Source of the DNA: Peromyscus leucopus
Lineage: Eukaryota; Chordata; Mammalia; Rodentia; Cricetidae
Length of the DNA stretch: 64,000 nt
Assembly (NCBI RefSeq): GCF_004664715.2
Contig: NC_051083.1
Coordinates: forward strand, 98,671,661-98,735,660
Direction: 5' to 3'
Part shown: positions 11,185-23,120 of the stretch, one piece after another
Numbering within the stretch: the stretch's first letter is position 1
Layout: each line of letters begins with the position of its first letter
Position numbers and translations under genes: made by a program
The notes under the pieces: generated by a model
Told to the model about the DNA's origin: nothing
Seen by the model: the letters and a program-made list of their open reading frames with translations, nothing else
Database searches by the model: none

Positions 11185-12484
11185 AGTGGCTGATTTTGTT
11201 TCCTTAGGTGTTATAGGTCTATGTAAATTATTTATCTGATCTTGATTTAGCTTCGGTAAAGGTTATCTATCAAAAACTTTGCCCATTTCTTTTAGCTTTT
11301 TCAATTTTTTGGAGTATAGGTTTTTGAAGTATGACCTGATGATTCTCTGGATTCCCTCAGAGTCTATTATGTCCTCCTTCTTGTTTCTGAATTTATTTGC
11401 ATATTCTCTCTCTGCCTTTTAGTTAGTTTGGATAAGAGTTAGTTTATTTTGTTGATTTTCTGAAAGAACCAAATCTTTATTTCATTGATTCTTTGTATTG
11501 CTCCCTTTGTTTCTATTTTATTGATTTGAGCCCCGAGTTTAATTACTTCCTGCTGTCTGCTCCTCTTGGGTGAGTTTGATTCTTTTTGTTCTAGAGCTTT
11601 CAAGTGTGCTGTTAAGTCGCTAGTATGAGATTTCTCCAAATTCTTCATGAAGGTACTTAGTGCTATGACCTTTCCTCTTAGCACCACTTTCATTGTGTCC
11701 CATAAGTTTGGGTATGTTGTACATTCATTTTCACTGAATTCTAGGAAATCTTTAATTTAGTTCTTTATTTCTTCCTTGACCCAGTGGTAACTCAGAAGAG
11801 AGTTGTTCAGTTTCCATGAGTTTGTAGGCTTTCTGTTGTTTCTGAAATCTAGCTTTAATCCCTGGTGATCTGATAAGATACAGGGGGTTATTCCAATTTT
11901 TTTTTTTTGTATCTGTTGAGATTTGCTCTGTGACCAAGTATGTGGTTGATTTCAGAGAAGGTTCCATGAGGTGCTGAGAAGAAGGTATATTCTTTTGTGT
12001 TTGGATGAAATGTTCTGTAGATGTCTAATAAGTCCAATTGAGTCATAACATCTATTAGTTCCATTATTTGTCTATTTAGTTTCTGTCTGGCAGACCTGTT
12101 CATTGGTGAGAGTGGGGTGGTGAAGTCTCCCACTATTATTGTGTGGGGTTCTATTTGTGATTTAAGCTTTAGTAATATTTCTTTTATAAATGTGGGTGCC
12201 CTTACATTTGGGGCATAGATGTTCAGAGTTGAGACATCATCGTGATGGATTTTTCCTTTGATGAGTATAAAATGCCCTTCTCCATCTCTTTTGATTAATT
12301 TTGGTTGGAAGTCTATTTTGTTAGATATTAGGTTAGCTACATCAACTTGCTTCTTAGATCCATTTAATTGGAAAATCTTTTTCAACCCTTTACTCTGAGA
12401 TAATGTCTATCTTTGATACTGAGGTAGGTTTCTTGTATGCAGCAGAATGGTGGATCCTGTTTTTGTACCCATTCTGTTAGCCTG
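11185..12484 (-). mobile_element. L1 ORF2 N-terminal half, reversed (endonuclease region)
   Basis: The minus-strand frame at 11888-12385 shows L1 endonuclease order: NLISNKIDFQPKLIKRDGEG, then LNIYAPN, VGDFTTPLSP and FHPNTKEYTFFSAPHGTFSE. The catalytic-type GDF motif is recognisable. The frame is broken by stops and shifts (for example near 11890 and 11750), so no functional ORF2 remains. It continues into 11439-11693, the region after the endonuclease. Confidence 0.85.
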
Positions 12485-12822
12485 TGTGGTGGTTTGAAAA
12501 AAAATTGCCCCCCAAAAGAGTGACACTATTAGCTGTTGTGGCCTTGTTGGAGGAAGCGTGTTACTGTGTGGGCAGGCTTTGAGGTCTCCTTTCCTCAAGC
12601 TTCTCTCAGTGTGACAGGCCGTTGATTTCCTGTTGTCTGCAAGATGTAGGACTCTCAGCTCCAGCCTCATGTCTGCCTGCACACCACCATGCTCCCCATC
12701 ATGGTAATAATGGACTAAACCTCTGAAACCATAACTAAGCCACTCCAATTAAGTATTTTATTCATGAGAGTTGCCATTGCCATGGTGTTCTTTTCATAGC
12801 AATAAAAACACAAACTAAGGCA
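12485..12822 (+). mobile_element. MaLR-type solo LTR
   Basis: Begins TGTGGTGGTTTGAA and ends ACTAAGGCA, inserted in the reversed L1, whose sequence continues on both sides. A clean target duplication is not evident. Confidence 0.75.
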
Positions 12823-12903
12823 GGCTTTGTTCTTTTATTGGTGAATTGAGTTCATCGATATTGAGGGATATTAATGACCAATAATTGTTAATTTCTGTTA
12901 TTT

Positions 12904-12948
12904 TGCTGCTGCTGCTGCTGGTGGTGGTGGTGGTAGTGGTGGTGATGG

Positions 12949-13014
<66 letters not shown>

Positions 13015-13015
13015 T
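12904..13015. repeat. (TGC)n/(GGT)n and (GT)n microsatellites
   Basis: GCTGCTGCTGCTG passes into GGTGGTGGTGG and then about 65 bp of GT repeats with one GTTT break. The open frame through this is repeat translation, not a gene. Confidence 0.95.
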
Positions 13016-13638
13016 TCCCTTCTTTGGGTTTTACTGGTGTGAAGTTATATATTGCCTGTGTTTTTGTGGGTGAACTTCCTTGATTTGAAGTTTTCCTTCT
13101 AGTATTTTCTGTAGGGTTGTATTTGTTGATAGATACTATTTAAATTTGACTTTTGCATGAATTATCATGTTTCTCCATCTATGATGAGTGTCAGTTTTTC
13201 TGGGTATAGTAGTCTGGCATCTGTGGTCTCCTAGAGTCTGCAAGATATCAGTCCAGGCCCTTTTGGATTTTAAAGTCTCCATTGAGAAGTCGGGTGTGAT
13301 TCTAATAGGTCTTCCTTTTTATGTTACTTAGTCTTTTTCCCTTTAACATTATTTCTTTGTTCTATATGTTTAGTGTTTTGATTATTATGTAATGAGGGAT
13401 TTTCTTTTCTGATCCAATCTATTTGGTGTTCTGTAAGCTTCTTGTACCTTTATAGGCATGTTCTTCTTTAGGTTGGAAAAATTTTCATCTATGATATTGT
13501 TAGACATATTCTCTGGGTTTTTTAACTGTTTTTTCTCCTTCTACTCTTATGTTTGGTCTTCTCACAGTGTCCCAGATTTCCTGGATGTTAGGAATTTTTT
13601 AGATTTAACATTTTGTTTGACTGATGAATCTATTTCCT

Positions 13639-13997
13639 TGTGGTAGTTTGAATGTAATTGGCGCCCATAATCTCATAGGGAGTGACAGTATTAAGAGATG
13701 TGGTTTTGTTGGAGTGGGTATGGCCTTGTTGGAAGAAATGGGCCTCTGTGGGTGCAGGCTTTGAAGATTCCTATGCCCAGGATACTGCCAAGTGTCTCAG
13801 TTGGCTTCCTGTTCCCTGCAAGATGTGAGCACCCTCAGCTCCAGCAAGATGTTTGCCTGCTCACTACCATGCTCCCTCTCATGATGACAATAGACTAAAT
13901 CTCTGAAACTGTAAGCAAGCCACCCTCAATTAGATGTTTTTAAGAGTTGCTGTGGTCACAGTATCTTTTCACACCAATAAAAATCCAAACTAAGATA
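13639..13997 (+). mobile_element. MaLR-type solo LTR
   Basis: Begins TGTGGTAGTTTGAATG and ends CCAAACTAAGATA. TTCCT at 13634-13638 is repeated at 13998-14002, a 5-bp target duplication within L1 ORF1 sequence. Confidence 0.82.
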
Positions 13998-14589
13998 TTC
14001 CTCTATTATGTCTTTAATGCCTAAGATTTTCTCTTCCATCTCTGTTATTGTTGGTGATGCTTGTACCTGTAGTTCCTGTTTACTTACCAAGATTTTACAT
14101 TTGCAGTATTCCCTCCATTTGTGTTTTCTTTATTGCTTCTATTTCCATTTTCAGATCTTGAACAGCTACCTTCATCTATTTTTTTTTTTTTTGGCGTTCT
14201 TGGCATCATTTTAGTGATTTATTGATTTGATCCATTTTTGTTGGTCTTTTCCTCAATTTCTTTAAGAGATTTTTTTTCATTTTCTCTTTAAGAACCTTTT
14301 TGACCTTCATAAGGTCATTTTCTTGTGTGCATTGAAATGTTAAGATCTTGCTGTCATTTAATAGCTACATTCTGGTTATTGATTGTGTAATTGTGTAATT
14401 ACACTGGTGTTTAGACATCTGGATTTGGGATGATTATAGGTCTAGGTTTTGACTCCTACATTTGTCTTTGCTGAGTGGGTGTTTTGTTCCCTGGTTTCTG
14501 TTTCCTCTTTCATCTTCTGACATAAATGTTCAAGAGTTCTGATGAATAGCGAGTCTTCAGGTCCAGTGGGATATCTCCTCTGTGTTTTG

Positions 14590-15030
14590 TGGGGCCTGAC
14601 CCCCAGTAAAGCCGAAGTCTTCTTCCAAGGTTTTAGACCATGATATGGAGCCCATGGAAGGGGTGTAGTCTGTGATTCCTAGATCCTGTCTGCCTCTGGT
14701 AAAGTGAAAGACTTCTTCCAAAGTTGTAAGCTGGGATAGGGAGGCCAGGGAAAGAGGTGCAGTCTGGGGTTGTTGAGCAGATGGGGTCCCTAGATCTGGC
14801 CTAGCCTCTGCTAAAGCAGAAGTCTTCTGAAGTTGTAGACCAGGATATGGTGCTTGGGGGTGGTAGTGGTGGTGGTGGTGGTGGTTATGGTGGTGTTAGT
14901 GGTATCAGTGGTGGTATGTAGTGTTTCTAGATCCTGCCTGACCTCTAGTAAAGCAGAAGTCTTCTTCCGAAGTTGTAGGCCAGGATATGGACCCCAGGAA
15001 GGGCGCTTTCTATGTATTCTTCTAGCAGAT
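14590..15030 (-). repeat. Tandem L1 5' UTR-like monomers
   Basis: Four diverged copies of a unit containing AAAGC(C/A)GAAGTCTTCT (second copy AAAGTGAAAGACTTCT) occur near 14605, 14699, 14811 and 14947, with CTAGATC before three of them and a (G)GATATGG-like phrase after each. Spacing is about 95-135 bp. They sit upstream of the reversed ORF1, where rodent L1 promoter monomers belong. The last contains a (GGT)n run at 14861-14890. Confidence 0.6.
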
Positions 15031-15650
15031 TTAGTGTTTCAGGTTTCAAATTGAGGTCTTTGATTCACTTGGAGCAATTTTTGTGTGGGGTGATGTGGCA
15101 GGGTCCTGTGCTGTTCTGTTTGGGGGAGGGGGTGAGTAGGCACAGAGTCAACAAGATGGACTCTGGGAAGATGTTGAAACAAGCTTAGTTTATTCAGGAA
15201 GAGGCAAACCTTATATTCCCTCCACACCACCTCGGGTAAAGGTCTGATGAATATGCATCTGCTGGTATGACATGACTGCCTTTCATTAGTCCAGGTCACC
15301 TCAGATCATGTCTCAGCTGCTGTTGCTAAGGCTCTTAGGCAGACCAGGTTGTCTCTCAGTAGGTATCTTATTACTGGTTTGGGCCTGCTGACCCTCAAGC
15401 TTAATAGGGATGAATAGTCTCACAGGGATATGGGTTTATTTTCATCAAGGTTTCTATTAATATTTGTTGAAGATGCTGTCTTTTCTCCAGTATATGTTGT
15501 TGCTCTATGTGTCTGATTTTGTATCAGGATCATATTGTTATTATTACTATAGTTTTATAGTATAACTTGGAGCCTGAAATGGGAATCCTTCCAGTGCTGC
15601 TCATTGCTCAGGATTACTTTGTCTATCTGTGGTCTTTTCTGATTCCGTAT
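15031..15650 (-). mobile_element. L1 ORF2 fragment, reversed, split by an LTR
   Basis: TTGAGGTCTTTGATTCACTT at 15050 and TTTGTTGAAGATGCTGTCTT near 15460 are adjacent landmarks of reversed L1 ORF2. They are separated here by the LTR at 15094-15424. From its position it is a separate L1 insertion from the one to the left. Confidence 0.7.
15094..15424 (-). mobile_element. Probable ERV solo LTR
   Basis: Starts TGTGGCAGGG and ends GTCTCACA on the plus strand (TG...CA). Read in reverse it contains CTGAATAAACTAAG, a poly(A) signal in R. The flanks GGGTGA and GGGATA are an imperfect 6-bp pair. The sequence interrupts otherwise continuous L1. Confidence 0.55.
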
Positions 15651-15904
15651 TTCTCAGAACCAGAAAAGGCTTTCCCTGAGGCCCTATGAAGAAGAAACAT
15701 AGTTTTGCATCTAAAACCAGGGCCATGTCTGGAAAGGACATTTATGCTTTGTAAGCTAAGTAAGTACAGTAGCATCAAACTATATCTCTAGCCTTTGATT
15801 CATTAATTTTAATGAAGAGGGACATTGATTATATAAAACTGGAAATACAGACAGATGTAGGCCACCATGTTGTTTTCTGAGGATAAAATTATTTAGTACT
15901 TGTA
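15651..15904. other. Short unique or unrecognised stretch
   Basis: No gene seen. TATATCTCTAGCCTTTGAT resembles the tail of an old tRNA-derived SINE, but too little is preserved to call it. Confidence 0.35.
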
Positions 15905-17140
15905 GTTGTTTGTATTAGAATAGCTCCCATAGGCTCATATATTTTTTTTCATTTTTTTTTATTTTTTAGTAAATTTATTTTACAACATCATTTAGTTCAA
16001 CATAATAACCACAGATTCCCCTGTTCTCCCACTCTCGCCCCCTCCCCCTCCCCCCACCCCACCCCTCATTCCCACCTCCTCCAGATCAAGGTCTCCCCCG
16101 AGGACCGGGATCGACCTGGTAGACTCAGTCCAGCCAGGTCCAGTCCCCCCCTCCCAGACCGAGCCAAGCGTCCCTGCATAGGTCCCAGGATTCAAACAGC
16201 CAACTCATGCAACGAGCCCAGGACCCGGCACCAACACACAGCTGCCTCCCAAACAGATCAAGACAAATGACTGTCTCACCCATCAGGGGGCCTGATACAG
16301 TTGGGGGCCCCTCAGCCTTTGGTTCATAGATCCTGTGCTTCCATTCATTTGGTTATTTGTCCCTGTGCTTTATCCAACCTTGGCTTCAACAATTCTCGCT
16401 CATATAAACCCTCTTCTTTCTCACTAATTAGAATCCCAGTGCTCCACCAGGGGCCCAGCCGTGGATGTCTGCATCCAGATTCCTCAGACCTTCCTTGGAT
16501 GGGGATTATGGCACAACTAACAGGGTGTCTGGCCATCCCATCACCAGAGTAGGTCAGTTCCTGCCGTCTCTTGACCATTGCCAGCAGTCTTTTGTGGGGG
16601 TATCTTTGTGGATCTCCGTGGGCCTCCCTAGCTCTCTGCTTCCTCTCCTTCTCATGTGGTCTTCATTTAACATGGTCTCCTATTTCTTGTTCTCCCTCTC
16701 TTTTCTTGATCCAGCTAGGATCTTCCACTCTTTTTCCCTTGACCGTCACCCTTCATTGTTCCCACTCATGACCAGGCTGTTCATGTAGATCTCATCCATT
16801 TCTCCATGTTTTTTTGAATACTTGGTCCTCAGTTAATAGAACTGTTTGAGAAGGATTAGAAGGTGTGGCCTTGCTTGAAGAGGTGTATCAATGGTGATGG
16901 AATTTGAAGTTTTAAAAAGCCAATGTCATTCCCAGTTATTTATCTTTGCCTTGTACTTCTGGATTAAGATGTAAGTTCTCAGCTACTACTCCAGGACTTG
17001 CCTGCTGTTATATTCCCTGCCATGATAGTTGTGAATTCTGTATACCCTTCTGAAACTGTAAGTCCTCAATAAATAATTTCTTCTATAAGTTGTTTTGGTC
17101 ATGGTATCGTATCCCAGCAACCAAGTACCATACTCATAAT
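15905..17140 (+). mobile_element. MaLR-like LTR of a second subfamily, split by an L1 3' end
   Basis: The left piece (15905-15948, AGCTCCCATAGGCTCATAT) and right piece (16805-17140, from GAATACTTGGTCC to TGTAAGTCCTCAATAAATAA and the GGTCATGGTAT end) are one element interrupted by reversed L1. The order (GCTCCCATAGG, AGGTGTGGCCTTG, CTGAAACTGTAAG, GTCATGG) parallels the other MaLR LTRs here, with many differences. Confidence 0.6.
15949..16804 (-). mobile_element. L1 3' UTR insertion, reversed
   Basis: Long T-tract at the left edge, a pyrimidine-rich block (CCCCTCCCCCTCCCCCCACC), then a distinctive 3' UTR with no ORF2. The TCTTCATTTAACATGGTCTCC side may enter the ORF2/3' UTR boundary. CpGs (CCGAGGACCGGGATCGACC) are well kept, indicating a younger L1 than most here. 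Confidence 0.7.
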
Positions 17141-17644
17141 AACCACATAAGTAATAATATTACTATTTTATGAATGACACATATAAAGATCAAATTACAT
17201 ATAAAAGGAACACAGGAATCTGTTTGAGTTCTCATGTTAAAACACACTTTTAGTTTACTCTAGCATCCTAGAGGGTGAAAGTTGTTTGCCTTTATAACAT
17301 ATATGTATCTGAAACTGTTGTATTGATGGATTGCTGCAAAAACTAGGTAAACCAAGATAATTTTAAAAGGATGACACCTATTTGGTCACTGAATATATAG
17401 GAAGGTATTGGCTATGAAAGCCATAGTCTTTTATTGTCATATTCTAGGCAGAAGCATGAGCTATGATATTGTGCAAGCATTTCATGGTTATATGGGATGC
17501 CTCATTGCCCAAGTGATAATGAGGTAGCAAAGCATACACAAGGCTATGAATATTTCAACACTTCATATAGCTCCTTGGCTTGAGCTTATGTTAGACAAAC
17601 TTACTTTTAATAGCATTGAAACAGACTGAATTCCTTACTTCTAT
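17141..17644. other. Unique AT-rich sequence
   Basis: No repeat or coding signal recognised. Confidence 0.5.
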
Positions 17645-17960
17645 ATTATGTTAGTTACTTTTCTATTGCTGTGATAAAACACTATGCCCAAGGCAACTTA
17701 TAAAAGAAAGTAATTAGTTGGGCTTAAGGATTCAGGGCTTAGAGTACATGAAGGCAAAGTGAAGGCACAGCAGCATGAACAACAGAGAGTTCACATGTTA
17801 ACTGAGAAAGCACATTGGGAATGGTACTAGTCTTTTAAGACCACAAGCCCACCAGTGACACAACTTCTACAACAATGCCACAGCTTCTAATCCTTGAAAA
17901 AACAGTTCTGCCACCTATGGACCAATTATTCAAATGTATTAGCCTGTGAGAGCATTCCCA
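17645..17960 (-). mobile_element. MaLR-like LTR, second subfamily
   Basis: ATGTTAGTTACTTTTCTATT, GCTGTGATAAAACACTATGC and GGCAACTTATAAAAGAAAG are the reverse of the right end of the element at 16805-17140. The far end is degraded. Confidence 0.6.
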
Positions 17961-18516
17961 CTGAAATCGCTGCATGTGTGTAGCTGACTGCTTCTTGTTT
18001 TCAGAGAATATTGAGTAAACATGTTAAAAGGCATTTTCATCTTTACTCCCCTCTTTCACCATCATCAAATATGTCTCTTCTCCTCCATCTTCTGCATCCA
18101 ACTGACTGGAAATATCATTTTCTTAGATGAATTTAAGTACTCAATTGAAGGGTCTTGCACAGTTAAGTCTTGAATTCTCTTTCTAACTCATTCAACATAT
18201 TAAACTCAAAAGAAACACTTTGTAGATTTAACTTGAAAGTTCTTTGTTTTCTTTCTAAACCTAAGTGTGTCTTCCAAATTCCTCAAGTTCTCTACCATTC
18301 TTCCTGGCCTCTCTTACTTCTCTGCTGGAGTTTCTTTTCACCGGTTTCGTTGTTTCCATTATTGCATTCTTAAGTCTCTTCCTCACATAAATCCACAACT
18401 AACTTGTAGGTTTCAATGTGAGTTAAAGTGTAGCTCTTCCCCAGGCAAAATCTCCTAATACTTTTCTGCTGCAGTCTAAAATTAAAACCCTTTCTTTCCT
18501 CATGTCATACCAAATG

Positions 18517-18567
<51 letters not shown>

Positions 18568-18929
18568 CCCTCAGTATTCTGTTTCCTCTTCTGTTTTTCT
18601 TCAGAGTGTGACCTTGTTGCTGATCTTCAAATATGTGAGTATTCCCTATTTTAGAATATTTTCAGTTGCTTCTTCTTCAGTTACTCCTTCTAATTATTTG
18701 TTTTAGCTCAAATATTAATACTGGAGATTTATGATTCTCATCTTTGCCCTCAATCACTTTTTGTCATAATACTCTGTTTTATTTTGTTCACAGACTTTGC
18801 TACTATCTAAAATTACAGTTCTTATTTGTAACACTACTAATAAGACAAGAAGTTGCCAACAGTTGGTATAAAACACCTTTAAACTTCTCATTTAAACTTC
18901 TCATGATGGAAAAACAGCATAATACAAAA
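17961..18929. other. Unique AT-rich sequence with an (AT)n tract
   Basis: Non-coding by inspection. A pure AT dinucleotide run occupies about 18520-18566. Confidence 0.6.
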
Positions 18930-19155
18930 GCTTTAGGAACTGGAAGGCGACAGATGACTTTTCATCTCAGTTTTGTTGCCATCTGTTTATATGACTTTGG
19001 GACAGTTATTTGATTCTTCTAGCTTTCATTTCCTTCCTCCGTAAAACACTGAAACTATATTTACGTCAAAAGGTAAAATGTGAGGATTAAATAAGTCTAA
19101 AGGCTCAGTATAGGTACTGGTCCACAAAGGACATAGTAGATGCTCAAGTTTTCTT
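18930..19155 (+). mobile_element. MIR SINE (ancient)
   Basis: Matches MIR order: ATGACTTTGGGACAGTTATT, a TTTCATTTCCTTCCTCCGTA part (stops of 'cctcatctgtaaaatg' type), GTGAGGATTAAATAAG and CATAGTAGATGCTCAA. MIR predates the split of placental mammals, so the flanking DNA is old. Confidence 0.75.
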
Positions 19156-20038
19156 TCTCCAGTCACCTGTGTGACTCTGCAGTGTGTAATCCTGTGCTGG
19201 TTTAATATTTCCTCCCACTAGACTGGAGGTCATTGTCACATGACATTTTTTCCTTATTCCTCAGTTATGTAAAAATTATTCAGTAAGAGTTTTTTAATTG
19301 TATTTATTTTTTAGTTTTAAAACAGCACATAAAAGAATGATTTTTATTATGGCATTTTCATATTTTGATTTTTCTGACTCTCCTTTCCAACACCTTTTTC
19401 CTTTAACTATATTGATACTTTAAAAAATTCCTTTTGAGATTAAGACTAGAGATTAAACTGTGAGATTTTTGTGTCCCATCATGGTTCCTTCAAAGCTCTT
19501 TTTCTTATGAGATGATTGTAAGACATGTGTACACAAAATACATCGAGGGGGATTTCATAACTTCATACATGGCCTGTCTCATTCTCTAGGCATAAAATGT
19601 TAATTACCAAACCCTTGAATTTATTCAGATATTTATGTGTTGTATGCATAGGAAACTGATGTAAATAGACATATCTTATTGTAATCACCACTGAGAATTA
19701 ACAAGAACTTGTGTCTTTAGGCAGCTGAAAGGATGAGAATATTTAAAAATTTTTTGACCTCATAGAAAGGTCATAGAGGCTTTTTAGTATTTTCTCCTCT
19801 ATGAATCTGTCACAGAAAATGCTACCATTATCATGTATTATCCATAAAGACAAAGGTGCTACCATAGAAAAGCCAAAAGTGATATCAAAAAGAGTTTTCA
19901 TAAGCCTTCTAGTATCATACTGAGGGCTTTATATGAACAAATTTCAGCAATATGAATGATGGCATGAATTGTCTGTTTGTACATATATTTAGTGTTTCAT
20001 TAGAAAATAAAAATCAATTTGGGCATATATAGGATGAG
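19156..20038. other. Unique AT-rich sequence
   Basis: No recognisable repeat or exon. Confidence 0.5.
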
Positions 20039-20995
20039 CTAGAAATCCAGAGCAATGGAAACTCCCAGGAATCTATAGGGTGACCCTAGCTAAGACTCCT
20101 AGCAATAGGGGATATGGAGCCCGAATTGGCCATCTCCTGTAACCAGGTAAGATTTTCAGGGGAGGAACTCGGACACAAACCCAGCCACAAAACCTTTGAC
20201 CTACAATCTGTCCTGCCTACAAGATGTACTGGGGTAATGATGGTGCAGAAGTTGTGGGAGTGGCCAACCAATGATTGGCACAGCTGGAGACCTATACCCT
20301 GAAAGGGCACTCACCCCTAAGGGCCAGGACTCAGAGATAAGATACTCCAGAGACCTAGGATAGAACCAAACATGACTACCAAAAAAGTCAATGAAATGTT
20401 TCCTAATGATATTCTGCTATACTCATAGATTGGTACCTAGCCCAACTGTCATCACAGAGGCTTCACCCAGAAAGTGATGTAAACAAATGCAGAGACCCAC
20501 AGCCAAACATTAATGCATAGAAGAGGGAGAGGAAGGATTGGGGGAACCAGTGGCGTCTAGGGCACTACAAGAAAACTCACAGAAACAACTAACCTGGGCT
20601 CATAGGGGCTCATTGAGGCTAAACCAACAACCAGGGAGCCTGCATGGGACTGACCTAGGCCCTCTGCATATATGTGACAGTTGTGCAGCTTGGTCTTCTT
20701 GTGGACTCCTAACAGTGAGAGCAGGGTCTGTCTCTGTGTTGCCTGCTTTTGGAACCCATTTCTCCTACCAGATTGCCTCATCTAGCATGAATAGCAGAGG
20801 AGGTGCCTAGTCTCACTGCATCTTGATATGCATTGGCTTGCTGATATCCATGGCAGGCTCATAGGTGAAGAGAAATAGTGGAAGAGGAGTGGCTAGAGGG
20901 GTGGCCAGAGGGGTGGTTTGGAAGAGGGGAGGGAAGGCAAATTTCTAGTGGGATGTAAAAGCAAAAAATGAATATATAAACAAAAAAGGAAAATA
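20039..20995 (+). mobile_element. L1 3' UTR, 5' truncated
   Basis: Begins in ORF2-distal/3' UTR sequence (ACTCCCAGGAATCTATAGGG), passes the landmarks shared by the copies at 33223, 44985 and 46685 (GCAGAGACCCACAGCC, GGGACTGACCTAGGCCCTCT, TATGTGACAGTTGTGCAGCT), and ends with a G-rich tract, GGGATGTAAAAGC and an A-rich tail. The frames at 20538-20810 and 20557-20781 are incidental. Confidence 0.8.
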
Positions 20996-22893
20996 AAAAT
21001 CAACAGTGACTTCTAAACAGCAAGCAAATTTCTAATCTTACAATTTTTTTTGAGGTGTCTCTTTATAGCCAACAACACTCAAACATTTGTGGGAAATAGA
21101 CGTTGGTGCAAAAGTGAACTATTAGTCAAACTGATAAGAAAATAGTGCTTTTCTAAATCATCCTTTTGATTTCTGGGATTTAAAATTGATTCATTCCACA
21201 TTTCCCCTTGAAACAGACCTGACAGTTGAAAACATCTCTTGCAGCTTAATTGCATTTTTTCTTACCATTGTCTCTCAGGCATACTATCCTGATTGGATCC
21301 TGGTGGTGTACATTATTGACACAGATTCTCTATTTTGAAGCTATCCTGGATGTTTTGCTGACTTGATTTTGCCTCCAGTGTTTTGACAGTACATGCCAAG
21401 TTAAGCACTAAGCAATTACAGGTATTCTCTAGAATAGTTTTCTTCTAAAAATTCTCACCAACAAGAAGCTGTTAAGCAAATATCTACCTACCTATTTAGC
21501 TTCCTATCTATTTCTCTACTTATCTAGCATGTAATTTCCCAGTTGAAGAAAGTATGAGGTATTTTTATGATATGTGTATATTCCCTTGTATATAAAATGA
21601 ATAAAAATGGAGGAACCAAAACAACCAACAGTCTATGACTATATATTTTTATATATATTTGTGTATATACTATTTAGTATTGTGTTTTTTGTAAAGTTTT
21701 ATAAACATACATCCAAATATTACATAATCAACCTACATATTGAGACAATTACACAAACTCTTTAAGGGTACGTTTTCCTCTACCTATTAAAAGGAGCAAT
21801 AATCTGTCCTATAACTTAGTTGTAGTAAATAAATTGTATCATGCTTTCAATGGCATCATAAGACATTTCAAGGTATATAAACGTATTATTTTCTTATGTA
21901 AATATGTGTAGTATGTAATATTACTTCTCTTCTATATAAGCCTAGTGATTAGATAAATGTCAATTTCAGCAGGAAGAGAAACAATGAATGTCTATGCCCT
22001 TGTTTACCCAGTAAGAAAGCAATTAAAGCAATACAAACTGTGTAAAATGTCTCCAGGGAAGCACAGAAATGCAACAAAACATATGAAATAATCAAATGAA
22101 CACTTCATTAGAAAATGCTGTGAACAAAACAGCAGGGCATTTTGGATCACTTTAGTTTGTCCTTATCCTACCTTTGCTCTGGAATGCGTGTTACAATTCC
22201 TACTTCTCTTTCTTGAGATAGAAGGAAAAGACTAAACTTTTTTTTTTCAATATTCTCCTTTGACTATGGGTTACCCAAAGGGTTTCCAAATTATCCTGTC
22301 AAGTTCATATTTGAATCATGGCAGCATACGCTTGGTGTTAGATTTCATTCCTCCTGGGAAAAGGAAAATAATTTTCCCCCAATGGACTTTCACTTGGTAT
22401 ATTTCCTCACATTCCTTGGTGAACCCTCAATGAACTTGATGTCACATTACTTGCAATTACTGATTATGAGAAGAACAAAAAGAACTTCAATATAATGAAA
22501 GTGTAAATGAGAATGAAAAAAGTATTAAGGAAATAACATATATAATTCAATACCAATATATTAGATATTAAAAATTAAATGGTGAAAACTTCTTAAGGTC
22601 TCTCTAGACACATGCTATGAGTTAAAAGTAAATAGAAAAATTGATACACCTGTTTAAAAAAGACATTTACTTAGAATTAAAAAAAATCCCCACAAAGAAA
22701 AGTCCAGTTTAAATAGCTTTACTAGTAAACACTATAGAATATTTAAAGAGGAATCAAAACCATTATTTTAGTCCCTAACCCTACAAACAGAATTACTATT
22801 AAAAAGAAATTCTTTCAAACTCATTGCATTGCCTTTATTTCTAAAACAGATGAATATGTTACAGGAAAGAAAACTAATATTCATTATTAATGT
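20996..22893. other. Unique AT-rich sequence
   Basis: About 1.9 kb without a recognised repeat, RNA gene or coding segment. Confidence 0.5.
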
Positions 22894-23120
22894 TCTTCAA
22901 AGGCCTCAAACCCCACACCCATGAATATATAGGCAGCACAAAGAGGATTCGGTAGGTAATAAACAGAAAGGGAGATATGCAGTTCAAAGAGAGGTATGTT
23001 GGAATCCAGGGAAAGTTAGAGGGATGGAGTGAGGGATATGTAGGGTTGAGATACTTGTATACATACATGAAATTACAAAATCTAAACAATACTTTCAGTT
23101 GAATACAACATATAAGAATA
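22894..23120 (+). mobile_element. Old LINE 3'-end-like repeat
   Basis: GGGATATGTAGGGTTGAGATACTTGTATACA and the following AATTACAAAATCTAAACAAT look like a LINE 3' end of a rodent repeat seen elsewhere in such genomes. The family is not identified with confidence. Confidence 0.35.

Larger units (their letters stand above)
12823..14590 (-). mobile_element. L1 ORF2 start, intergenic part and ORF1 region, reversed
   Basis: The window order corresponds to reversed rodent L1 sequence: the ORF2 start region, then ORF1-like DNA to about 14400. All frames are broken. A MaLR LTR interrupts it at 13639-13997 and simple repeats lie at 12904-13015. Confidence 0.65.

Noticed and set aside
11888..12385. 165-codon minus-strand ORF as a host gene
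   Set aside because: Clear L1 ORF2 endonuclease relic with flanking frame breaks.
12885..13073. Open frame rich in Leu/Val/Cys
   Set aside because: It is a translation of (TGC)n, (GGT)n and (GT)n microsatellites.
16301..16788. Overlapping open frames of 66-107 codons on both strands
   Set aside because: They lie in a reversed L1 3' UTR. GC content, not coding selection, keeps them open.
20538..20810. 90-codon plus-strand ORF and its antisense partner
   Set aside because: Both are within L1 3' UTR sequence shared with the other copies.
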